This document shows positions 7,721 to 14,857 of a stretch of DNA of 64,000 bases, piece by piece. This stretch comes from Faeciplasma sp900553675 (GTDB taxonomy: Bacteria > Bacillota > Clostridia > Oscillospirales > Ruminococcaceae). The stretch is taken from NCBI GenBank assembly GCA_958428235.1, contig CAUAFG010000001.1:62001-126000 (forward strand), given 5' to 3'. Both the position numbers and the translations under genes were made by a program. The notes below the pieces were generated by a model. It ran no database searches and was not told where the DNA came from. It saw only the letters and a program-made list of their open reading frames with translations. Position 1 is the first letter of the stretch. Each line of letters starts with the position of its first letter.

Positions 7721-8950
7721 TTACTTTATCCCATTCTTAGCCTTCATCTTGGCATAAACCTTGGTAGGCAGACCGTAAAGGTTGATAAATCCTGCCGAAT
7801 CCGCCTGATTGTAAACCTCGTCCTCGTCGAAGGTTGCAATTTCGGGATCATACAGCGAATAAGGCGAGGTAACACCTGCATTGATCATGTTGCCCTTGTA
7901 AAGCTTGAGGGTAACGTCGCCGGTGACAGTCTTCTGGGTGGTCTTTACAAAGCTTAAAATAGCCTCGGTAAGCGGTGTGAACCACTGCGCGTTGTAAACC
8001 AGCTCTGCAAGCTTCTGGGCTACAAGCGACTTGTAGTGCGCGGTTTCCTTGTCGATGCAGATGGTTTCAAGCACCTGATGTGCCTTGTAAAGGATTGCTC
8101 CGCCGGGAGTCTCGTAAACGCCGCGGCACTTCATGCCTACAAGACGGTTTTCAACTATGTCTAAAAGTCCTATGCCGTTCTCCCCGCCAAGCTTGTTAAG
8201 GGTTGAAACAAGCTCAACCGCGCCCATCTCAACGCCGTTTACAGCGGTGGGAACGCCCTTTTCAAAGTGAATCTTAACATATGTCGGCTTGTCGGGAGCC
8301 TGCTCGGGGGATACGCCCATCTCCAGGAAGCCGGGCTTGTTGTACTGCGGCTCGTTGGCAGGGTCTTCAAGGTCCAAGCCCTCGTGCGAGAGGTGCCAGA
8401 TGTTTTTGTCCTTGGAATAGTTAGTCTCGCGGCTGATCTTCAGCGGGACGTTGTGAGCCTCGGCGTAGTCGATTTCCTCCTCGCGGGATTTGATTGACCA
8501 CTCCCTCCACGGGGCAATGATAGGCATGTCGGGGGCGAAAGCCTTTATTGCAAGCTCGAAGCGAACCTGATCGTTGCCCTTGCCGGTGCAGCCGTGGCAG
8601 ATAGCGTCGGCACCCTCTTTAAGGGCGATTTCCGCGATGCGCTTTGCTATCGGAGGACGCGCAAAAGCCGTGCCAAGCATATAATCCTCATACAAAGCAC
8701 CCGCCTGAACGCAGGGGAAGACGTAATCGGTTAAGAACTCCTCGGTTAAATCCTCGATATACAGCTTTGAAGCGCCGGTTTTAAGAGCCTTTTCCTCCAA
8801 GCCCTCAAGCTCGCCAGCCTGACCGACGTTTCCGGAAACCGCGATAATTTCGGGATTATTGTAATTTTCTTTCAGCCACGGGATAATGATGGAGGTGTCG
8901 AGTCCTCCGGAGTATGCCAGAACTATTTTTTTGATATTTTCTTTTTTCAT
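7721..8950 (-). CDS. argG: Argininosuccinate synthase
   Basis: A 409-residue ATP-pyrophosphatase enzyme that joins citrulline and aspartate. The N-terminal P-loop-like motif AYSGGLDTS is at residues 13-21; CHGCTGKGNDQVRFE is present near residue 120. The ATG at 8950 follows AAAGGA. Length is normal for the family. With argH and argF on the same strand it gives the last three steps of arginine synthesis, though the multi-hairpin repeat between argG and argH may limit read-through. Confidence 0.97.
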   Translation of the reverse strand: MKKENIKKIVLAYSGGLDTSIIIPWLKENYNNPEIIAVSGNVGQAGELEGLEEKALKTGASKLYIEDLTEEFLTDYVFPCVQAGALYEDYMLGTAFARPPIAKRIAEIALKEGADAICHGCTGKGNDQVRFELAIKAFAPDMPIIAPWREWSIKSREEEIDYAEAHNVPLKISRETNYSKDKNIWHLSHEGLDLEDPANEPQYNKPGFLEMGVSPEQAPDKPTYVKIHFEKGVPTAVNGVEMGAVELVSTLNKLGGENGIGLLDIVENRLVGMKCRGVYETPGGAILYKAHQVLETICIDKETAHYKSLVAQKLAELVYNAQWFTPLTEAILSFVKTTQKTVTGDVTLKLYKGNMINAGVTSPYSLYDPEIATFDEDEVYNQADSAGFINLYGLPTKVYAKMKAKNGIK

Positions 8951-9003
8951 GATATTGCATATCCTTTCGTCATAAGTTAATATTTATACAAAACGTTGAA
9001 TTA

Positions 9004-9032
9004 AATATACCACGTTGAAGCGGAATATGCAA
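9004..9032 (-). promoter_or_regulatory. Promoter of argG
   Basis: Minus-strand TTGCAT (9032-9027), 17-nt spacer, TATATT (9009-9004), 54 bp upstream of the argG start. No convincing ArgR box was found around it. Confidence 0.6.
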
Positions 9033-9242
9033 GAGCTTTTTCTCAAATAATTTTATTTCGTATGCACGCACAAAAAGCACAAATAACCATCCGCTTTATT
9101 ATTGATTTTGACAAATGCGGCGGGCGGTATCATCTCAGAAGCGGCAAAAGCAAGCTGCAATTGCTGAGACTCTTCCGGATATTTATGCAATTATGCGTAT
9201 AATAAATGTATATTCGTGTGAACGCGTTTTACTAATATCCGC
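9033..9242. other. Intergenic stretch between argG and thioredoxin-operon promoters
   Basis: AT-rich spacer between divergent promoters. It contains one TCTCAG/CTGAGA inverted repeat (about 9129-9162) with a long loop and an extra TTGACA near 9108 without a well-spaced -10. No gene seen. Confidence 0.5.
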
Positions 9243-9271
9243 TTGACATTTTTCCGGTTTGAATGTAAACT
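9243..9271 (+). promoter_or_regulatory. Promoter of the FTR-like/thioredoxin operon
   Basis: TTGACA (9243-9248), 17-nt spacer, TAAACT (9266-9271), about 38 bp before the first gene. Confidence 0.65.
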
Positions 9272-9309
9272 TAAATTGTTGGCAATACTAATGAAAAGGA
9301 CTGATGACA

Positions 9310-9507
9310 ATGAAAATATACTTCAACCCCGACGAAAAGCTGGTCGCCGCAATCCGCAAGGGGCTTATGAAAAAAGAGGGTCACTGCCCGTGCAGACTTC
9401 AAGAAAATGAGGACACCATGTGCATGTGTAAAGAGTTCCGCGAGCAGATTGCCGACCCCGATTTTGAGGGCTTCTGCCATTGCAGACTGTACTACAAGGA
9501 AAAGTAA
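9310..9507 (+). CDS. Ferredoxin-thioredoxin reductase catalytic-subunit-like protein
   Basis: A 65-residue protein with six cysteines in three CxC pairs: CPC, CMC and CHC. This matches the ferredoxin:thioredoxin reductase catalytic chain, which uses a 4Fe-4S cluster beside a redox disulfide to pass electrons from ferredoxin to thioredoxin. The spacing here is CPC-X9-CMC-X15-CHC, different from the plant-type CPC-X16-CPC-X8-CHC but keeping the same total. The ATG at 9310 has AAGGA nine nt upstream; the ATG at 9304 is too close to that site. The thioredoxin gene follows 17 bp later, supporting an enzyme-substrate pair. Confidence 0.85.
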   Translation: MKIYFNPDEKLVAAIRKGLMKKEGHCPCRLQENEDTMCMCKEFREQIADPDFEGFCHCRLYYKEK

Positions 9508-9524
9508 CGAAAGGAGAATGTTAA

Positions 9525-9833
9525 ATGATTACAGCATTAACTAACGACAACTACCCGCAGGAGGTTTTAAAGTCGGACAAGCCCGTGCTTATCGATTTCT
9601 GGGCGGAATGGTGCGGTCCCTGCCGCATGATGTCTGAGGTGGTGGACGATATCGCCGAGACCCGCTCGGATATAAAGGTCTGCAAGGTTAACGTCGACGA
9701 CGAGCGGGACATGGCTATAAAGTTCGGAATAGACGCTATCCCCACAATTATTCTCATAAAAAACGGCGACACCGCCGGCGAGGCTGTGGGATATATGCAA
9801 AAGGACGAGCTTCTTACCAAACTGGGACTGTAA
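9525..9833 (+). CDS. trxA: Thioredoxin
   Basis: A 102-residue thioredoxin with the WCGPC active site (residues 29-33) and the cis-Pro loop AIPT near residue 73. It lacks a signal peptide and is cytoplasmic. It follows the FTR-like gene in one operon, with GAAAGGAG before the ATG, so it is probably reduced by ferredoxin rather than by NADPH. Its 3' end is tandemly duplicated downstream as non-coding copies. Confidence 0.95.
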   Translation: MITALTNDNYPQEVLKSDKPVLIDFWAEWCGPCRMMSEVVDDIAETRSDIKVCKVNVDDERDMAIKFGIDAIPTIILIKNGDTAGEAVGYMQKDELLTKLGL

Positions 9834-9902
9834 GGAACGAATTGCTTTCCAAACTGGGACTGTAAAGGAAGAGCTGCTTTCCAAGCTGTGACTATAATTT
9901 AA
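9807..9902 (+). repeat. Three tandem 32-bp copies of the trxA 3' end
   Basis: Units at 9807-9838, 9839-9870 and 9871-9902. The first is the real end of trxA (codes ELLTKLGL then stop); the second could code ELLSKLGL-stop and the third ELLSKL-stop. The copies diverge increasingly, which suggests an old slippage or recombination event. Confidence 0.85.
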
Positions 9903-9910
9903 TAGTACTG

Positions 9911-9940
9911 TGAGCCGGTTTCTGTGCCGGCTCTTTTTTG
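9911..9940 (+). terminator. Terminator of the thioredoxin operon
   Basis: GAGCCGG-tttctgt-GCCGGCTC stem followed by TTTTTTG. Confidence 0.88.
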
Positions 9941-10016
9941 TTTTGTCGGTTTGTACAAAAGGCAAGTTAGCCAAAACTAACATCTTTGTCAGGTCTACAA
10001 AAATGCATAAAGCTTA

Positions 10017-10054
10017 TTGACGTTTATACCGCAGCGGAGTAAAATATACTCTGC
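10017..10054 (+). promoter_or_regulatory. Promoter of the feo operon with overlapping dyad
   Basis: TTGACG (10017-10022), 17-nt spacer, TAAAAT (10040-10045). The imperfect dyad GCAG-cgg-AGTA/TACTCTGC (10031-10054) spans the -10. A second dyad GTTAG-N6-CTAAC lies upstream at 9966-9981. Either could be an iron-regulator site, but neither fits the Fur or DtxR consensus well. Confidence 0.6.
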
Positions 10055-10081
10055 AATAATACTATTATGGAGTGCGATATA

Positions 10082-10309
10082 ATGACTCTTAAAGACGTTT
10101 CTATCGGCAAAACCGTAAAAGTCTTAAAGCTTAACGGCGAGGGCGCTTTAAGGCGCAGGATTATGGACATGGGTATAACAAAGGGAGTTAAGATAACCGT
10201 TAGAAAGGTTGCCCCTTTGGGAGACCCCTTGGAGCTGACCGTTCGCGGATACGAGCTTTCTTTGCGCAAATCCGACGCCGAGCTTATCGAAGTCACGGAA
10301 GACAAATAA
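10082..10309 (+). CDS. feoA: Ferrous iron transport protein A
   Basis: A 75-residue SH3-like FeoA protein. Recognisable family features are LKLNGEGALRRRIMDMGI, then GDPLELTVRGYELSLRKSDAELI. FeoA is a small cytoplasmic partner that supports FeoB-driven Fe2+ uptake. The ATG at 10082 has GGAG nine nt upstream, whereas the earlier in-frame ATG at 10067 lies on top of that site. feoB follows after 28 bp. Confidence 0.93.
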   Translation: MTLKDVSIGKTVKVLKLNGEGALRRRIMDMGITKGVKITVRKVAPLGDPLELTVRGYELSLRKSDAELIEVTEDK

Positions 10310-10337
10310 ACACTTTACATAAAAGGAAGAATCAATT

Positions 10338-12716
10338 ATGAGCTATACAATTGCTCTTGCGGGTAATCCCAACTGCGGAAAAACCACCGTATTCAATGCG
10401 CTGACCGGCTCGAACCAGTTTGTTGGAAACTGGCCCGGCGTTACCGTTGAGAAAAAGGAGGGCAAACTAAAAGGTCACGACGATGTGACAATCGCCGACC
10501 TGCCCGGTATATACTCCCTTTCGCCCTACACGCCGGAGGAGGTAGTTGCAAGGCGGTATCTTGTGGACGAACGCCCCGACGCAATCCTCAACATCATCGA
10601 CGGCACGAACATCGAGCGAAACCTTTACCTAACCACCCAGCTTGTTGAAATAGGCATACCGGTGGTTATGGCTATCAACATGATGGATATTGTCGAGAAA
10701 AACGGCGACAGAATCGACACCGACATTCTTTCTAAAGAGTTCGGCTGCCGTGTTTTAACCATCTCGGCAGTGCGTGAACAAGGACTGATTGACGCCGCTC
10801 TTGCCGCTGTGGAGGCAGCCAAGGAAGCAACCCCCATGCCGATTCACCGCTTTTCGGGAGTTGTTGAGCACGCTCTTGCACACATCGAGGAGGCAACCGT
10901 TCACAACAGCCTGCCGTTAGATCAGCAGAGATGGTATGCCGTAAAGCTTTTCGAGAGGGACGAGCGGGTGCGTGCAGTTTTAAAGCTCTCCGAAAATGCT
11001 CTTAATCACATTGAGGACGATATAATTCTTGCCGAAGCCGAGCTTGACGACGACGCCGAAAGCATTATCATCAGCCAGCGGTATAACTACATCGAGGACG
11101 TTATATCCCGCTGCTACAAGAAAAAATACAACGGCTTAACCCCATCCGAGCGGATAGACAGAGTTGTAACCAACCGATTCTTAGCTCTGCCGATTTTCGC
11201 GGTGCTGATGTTCTTGGTGTACTACATATCAGTCACCACAATAGGCACATGGGCAACCGACTGGGCAAACGAAGGCGTGTTCGGCGAGGGCTGGCACCTG
11301 TTTGGAATAGGCTCGGGCGAATATCTTGAAGAGGTAACCGACTACGCCCAAGAGAATATATGGACGGCTCCGCTGACCGACGTTCTTGCCGTTGCGGAAA
11401 AGTCGGACGTTACAGGCGCTTCGCAGATACTCGAAACCATCAAAGCCAAGGACTACCCCGCTTTTGAAGCGGCGTATTCCGACTACAGCGAGGCTCTTGC
11501 CCAGAGCGGCTATGACATCATTTCCATCTCGGAAAACGCCATAGCTGACGCCCCGCAGACATCATCATACGGCATATGGATAAAGGGTGTGCCGGTTTTA
11601 GCGGACGAGTTTTTGACAAAGATCAACTGCGCCGACTGGCTGAAAAGCCTTATTGTCGACGGCATTATCGGCGGCGTTGGCTCGGTGCTGGGATTTGTCC
11701 CGCAGATGCTGGTGCTGTTTTTGTTCCTTGCATTCCTTGAAGCCTGCGGATATATGTCAAGAATTGCCTTTGTTATGGATAAGCTTTTCCGCAAATTCGG
11801 TCTTTCGGGCAAGTCGTTTATTCCTCTGCTGATTGGCACGGGCTGCTCGGTTCCTGGAATAATGTCGTCGCGCACGATTGAAAACGAAAGCGACCGACGG
11901 ATGACTATTATGACAACCTCGTTCATCCCCTGCGGCGCAAAGCTTCCGGTTATCGCAATGATATCCACCGCTCTGTTCGGCGGGGCTTGGTGGATAGCGC
12001 CGTCCGCCTACTTTGCGGGGGTTGTCGCGGTTGTTCTTTCGGGAATCATCCTGAAAAAGACAAAGCCGTTTATCAGCGAGCCGGCTCCGTTTGTTATGGA
12101 GCTTCCGCCATACCATATGCCCACCTTTAAAAACCTTATGCACTCGATGTGGGAGCGCGGCAGCTCGTACATAAAAAAGGCGGGAACAATCATCCTGCTG
12201 GCTTCTATCGGTATATGGACGTTTTCGCACGTCGGCTTTGTCGGCGGAAGCTTAACGCTTGATATAAACATGGCTTTAGAGGCAAGCATTTTGGGCGTTA
12301 TCGGCAAGGGAATTTCGGTAATATTCACCCCGCTTGGCTTCGGAAACGCCAAAGCCTCGGTTGCAACGCTTATGGGAATACTTGCCAAGGAAGAAATCGT
12401 CGGCGTATTCGGAGTTTTAGACTTTGAAAGCATGACCAAGCTTTCCGCCTACAGCTTTTTGATGTTCAATCTTTTGTGCGCGCCCTGCGTTGCCGCAATC
12501 GGCGCAATCAGGCGGGAGATGAACAACCCCAAGTGGACGCTTGCCGCAATCGGTTATCAATGCGGTCTTGCCTACTCGGTTTCTCTGATGATATATCAGT
12601 TTGGTATGATGCTTGCGGGCAGAGGAAATCTTATAGGAATAATCGCGGCGTTTGCGGTTCTGGCGGCGTTTGTATTCCTTATTGTAAGAAAGCCGTCTGC
12701 AAAGGCAAAGTCCTGA
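10338..12716 (+). CDS. feoB: Ferrous iron transporter FeoB
   Basis: A 792-residue Fe2+ transporter with an N-terminal GTPase domain: GNPNCGKTT (residues 9-17), DLPGIYS (G3) and NMMD (G4). The helical guanine-dissociation-inhibitor region follows, then the polytopic membrane domain with paired Gate motifs (GTGCSVPGIMSSRT and FIPCGAKLPV, each with a cysteine). It is longer than usual because about 100 residues, rich in acidic and Ala residues, are placed between the first transmembrane helix and the conserved SLIVDGIIGGVGSVLGF segment; this loop should be outside the membrane. Operon with feoA and a Cys-rich peptide. Confidence 0.95.
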   Translation: MSYTIALAGNPNCGKTTVFNALTGSNQFVGNWPGVTVEKKEGKLKGHDDVTIADLPGIYSLSPYTPEEVVARRYLVDERPDAILNIIDGTNIERNLYLTTQLVEIGIPVVMAINMMDIVEKNGDRIDTDILSKEFGCRVLTISAVREQGLIDAALAAVEAAKEATPMPIHRFSGVVEHALAHIEEATVHNSLPLDQQRWYAVKLFERDERVRAVLKLSENALNHIEDDIILAEAELDDDAESIIISQRYNYIEDVISRCYKKKYNGLTPSERIDRVVTNRFLALPIFAVLMFLVYYISVTTIGTWATDWANEGVFGEGWHLFGIGSGEYLEEVTDYAQENIWTAPLTDVLAVAEKSDVTGASQILETIKAKDYPAFEAAYSDYSEALAQSGYDIISISENAIADAPQTSSYGIWIKGVPVLADEFLTKINCADWLKSLIVDGIIGGVGSVLGFVPQMLVLFLFLAFLEACGYMSRIAFVMDKLFRKFGLSGKSFIPLLIGTGCSVPGIMSSRTIENESDRRMTIMTTSFIPCGAKLPVIAMISTALFGGAWWIAPSAYFAGVVAVVLSGIILKKTKPFISEPAPFVMELPPYHMPTFKNLMHSMWERGSSYIKKAGTIILLASIGIWTFSHVGFVGGSLTLDINMALEASILGVIGKGISVIFTPLGFGNAKASVATLMGILAKEEIVGVFGVLDFESMTKLSAYSFLMFNLLCAPCVAAIGAIRREMNNPKWTLAAIGYQCGLAYSVSLMIYQFGMMLAGRGNLIGIIAAFAVLAAFVFLIVRKPSAKAKS

Positions 12717-12732
12717 GTTAAGGAAGCTAAAA

Positions 12733-12921
12733 ATGCTTACTGTAATCTTGGAATACCTGCCCACTGTGATAATCGCGCTGATTCTTTTAGGAATAGTCGC
12801 GGCGATAATCGCGGGGATGGCAAGGGATAAAAAGAAGGGCAAGTCTTGCGGCTGCGGATGCGGCGGATGTTCGGGCTGTCCGATGTCGGAAAGCTGCAAA
12901 AAGGACAAATGCGAACACTAA
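12733..12921 (+). CDS. FeoB-associated Cys-rich membrane protein
   Basis: A 62-residue protein: one transmembrane helix (residues 8-29), a basic DKKKGKS linker, then SCGCGCGGCSGCPMSESC and KKDKCEH. This is the layout of the small FeoB-associated Cys-rich membrane proteins found after feoB in many Firmicutes; a role in binding or delivering iron is inferred. It starts 16 bp after feoB and is the last gene of the operon. Confidence 0.88.
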   Translation: MLTVILEYLPTVIIALILLGIVAAIIAGMARDKKKGKSCGCGCGGCSGCPMSESCKKDKCEH

Positions 12922-12938
12922 TAATATATTTTTATTGG

Positions 12939-12982
12939 AAATATCTTCTGCCGTTTAATCGCGGCGGAAGATATTTAATTTA
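12939..12982 (+). terminator. Terminator of the feo operon
   Basis: AAATATCTTCTGCCG pairs with CGGCGGAAGATATTT, followed by a weak T-tract (AATTTA). The symmetric A/T flanks could make it bidirectional. Confidence 0.7.
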
Positions 12983-12986
12983 GGGC

Positions 12987-13020
12987 TTGATTTATTCGGC
13001 AGGCTGTGATATGATATCAA
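12987..13020 (+). promoter_or_regulatory. Promoter of the ABC exporter operon with palindrome over the -10
   Basis: TTGATT (12987-12992), 17-nt spacer, TATGAT (13010-13015). The perfect palindrome TGATAT-g-ATATCA (13008-13020) covers the -10 and could be an operator. Confidence 0.6.
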
Positions 13021-13072
13021 GTACGTGCGAAAAACAAAATATACTATAATAATATAAGGAAAGGATAAGGCA

Positions 13073-14857
13073 ATGATTTTCGGTAAACACATTAACAGGT
13101 ACTATGCTAAATACGCTCCCTCGCTTTTGCTGGGACTGGCGGCTTTGATACTTGTTGACTATTTGCAGCTTATAGTCCCCGAGCTTTACAGAACCGTTAT
13201 CAACGGCATGAATCAGGGCTTTATAGTCGAAAACGGAATAAGCGAAGTTTTTGACATGGACTATCTTTTAGACAAAGTATGCCTGCCGCTTATCGGGATA
13301 ATCATAGGAATTGTTCTGGGCAGATTTGTGTGGAGAATATGCTTCTTCGGAAGCGGCATAAAGGTTGAAACCGACCTTAGGGGCAGAATGTTCGACCACT
13401 GCAAGGAGCTTTCGCAGCAGTATTATCAGGTAAACAAGGTTGGCAACCTTATGTCGCTGTTTACAAACGATCTGGAGACTGTTCAAAACTGCTTTTCAAA
13501 CGGAATCCTTATGTTCTGCGACGCTCTGTTTTTAGGACTTTTAGCCTACTCCAAAATGCTCCGCATGAACATAGTTTTGGCTCTCCTTTCCGTTATACCC
13601 ATGGCACTTTTAATGTCCTGCGGCTTTATCATTGGTAGATACATGACCAAAAAGTGGGAGACACGTCAGGAGGCGTTCTCCATGCTTTCCGACTTCTCGC
13701 AGGAAAGCTTTGCGGGTATCGCAGTTATAAAGGCGTTTGTAAAGGAAGGCAAGGAGCTTATGGCTTTCCGCAAGCTGAACAAGCTAAACGAAAACGCCAA
13801 CGTTGAATACACCCGCCTTTCGGTTACGCTGAACATTTCGGTCACCCTGCTGGTTGAATCGGTTATCTGCATTATTTTAGGCTACGGCGGATATTTAGCC
13901 TACAAGGGCATTTTCAACGCAGGTCAGCTGGTGGAATTTATCGGATACTTCAACTCGGTTATATGGCCCGTTATGGCTGTTTCCGAGCTTATAAACATGA
14001 ACTCGCAGGGCAAAGCGTCATTAAAGCGCATATCCGAGCTTTTAGACGCCGAGATAGACGTTAAGGACTCCCCTGCCGTTGTGGATGTTAACACCATCCG
14101 CGGAGATATCGAGTTTAAAGACCTTACATTCCGCTACCCCGACGGCGAGTTCGACGTTCTTAAAGGCGCGTCGTTTAAGATAAACGCCGGCGAAAACGTT
14201 GGCATAATCGGGCGCACGGGAAGCGGCAAAACAACCATTGTAGACCTTATTCTGCGCTCCTACAACGTCCCCGACGGCACCGTTTTTATTGACGGTCATG
14301 ATATCAACAGTCTGCCAATCAAGACGGTTCGGCGGTTCTGCGCATACGTCCCGCAGGACAATTTTCTGTTCAGCGACACTATTGACGCTAATATCCGCTT
14401 TGCTTCGGACGATTCGACATCATTAACGCCGGAATACGCCGCCGAAATGGCAGCGGTTGACGACAACATCCGCGAGTTTTCATTGGGCTATGAAACGGTC
14501 CTCGGCGAGCGCGGAGTTACCGTTTCGGGCGGACAAAAGCAGCGCATATCCATCGCGCGCGCGCTGATGAAGGACGCTTCCATCCTCATACTTGACGATT
14601 CGGTTTCCGCCGTAGACGTTAAAACCGAAAAGGCTATCCTTGAAAATCTAAAAGCCCTGCGTGGCGGCAAGACCACTATACTCATAGCTCACCGCGTCAC
14701 CACCATTGAAAATATGGACAAGATAATCTTTGTAGACGACGGCAGAATCTTAGACGTCGGCACTCATTCCGAGCTTTACGAACGCTGCAACGAATACCGT
14801 TTAACCGTCGACCTGCAAAGACTGGAAACCGGAAGGGAGGAGCATATCAATGCATGA
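13073..14857 (+). CDS. ABC exporter half-transporter with degenerate Walker B
   Basis: A 594-residue half-transporter: six-helix type 1 exporter domain (about residues 15-320), then an ATPase domain with Walker A GRTGSGKTT and signature VSGGQKQR. Walker B reads ILILDDSVSAVD, so the catalytic glutamate is replaced by aspartate. Together with the following gene, which has a normal Walker B, this is the pattern of heterodimeric exporters such as TM287/288 or LmrCD, where one of the two ATP sites is non-hydrolytic. Such pumps export drugs or lipids; substrate unknown. It overlaps the next gene by 8 bp. Confidence 0.93.
   Translation: MIFGKHINRYYAKYAPSLLLGLAALILVDYLQLIVPELYRTVINGMNQGFIVENGISEVFDMDYLLDKVCLPLIGIIIGIVLGRFVWRICFFGSGIKVETDLRGRMFDHCKELSQQYYQVNKVGNLMSLFTNDLETVQNCFSNGILMFCDALFLGLLAYSKMLRMNIVLALLSVIPMALLMSCGFIIGRYMTKKWETRQEAFSMLSDFSQESFAGIAVIKAFVKEGKELMAFRKLNKLNENANVEYTRLSVTLNISVTLLVESVICIILGYGGYLAYKGIFNAGQLVEFIGYFNSVIWPVMAVSELINMNSQGKASLKRISELLDAEIDVKDSPAVVDVNTIRGDIEFKDLTFRYPDGEFDVLKGASFKINAGENVGIIGRTGSGKTTIVDLILRSYNVPDGTVFIDGHDINSLPIKTVRRFCAYVPQDNFLFSDTIDANIRFASDDSTSLTPEYAAEMAAVDDNIREFSLGYETVLGERGVTVSGGQKQRISIARALMKDASILILDDSVSAVDVKTEKAILENLKALRGGKTTILIAHRVTTIENMDKIIFVDDGRILDVGTHSELYERCNEYRLTVDLQRLETGREEHINA

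Noticed and set aside
8951..9033. ArgR operator near argG
   Set aside because: AT-rich half sites can be found, but no dyad matching the usual ARG box was convincing.
13073..14857. Broken ABC transporter because of the missing Walker B glutamate
   Set aside because: An aspartate at this site in one half of a heterodimeric exporter is normal; the partner has the glutamate.
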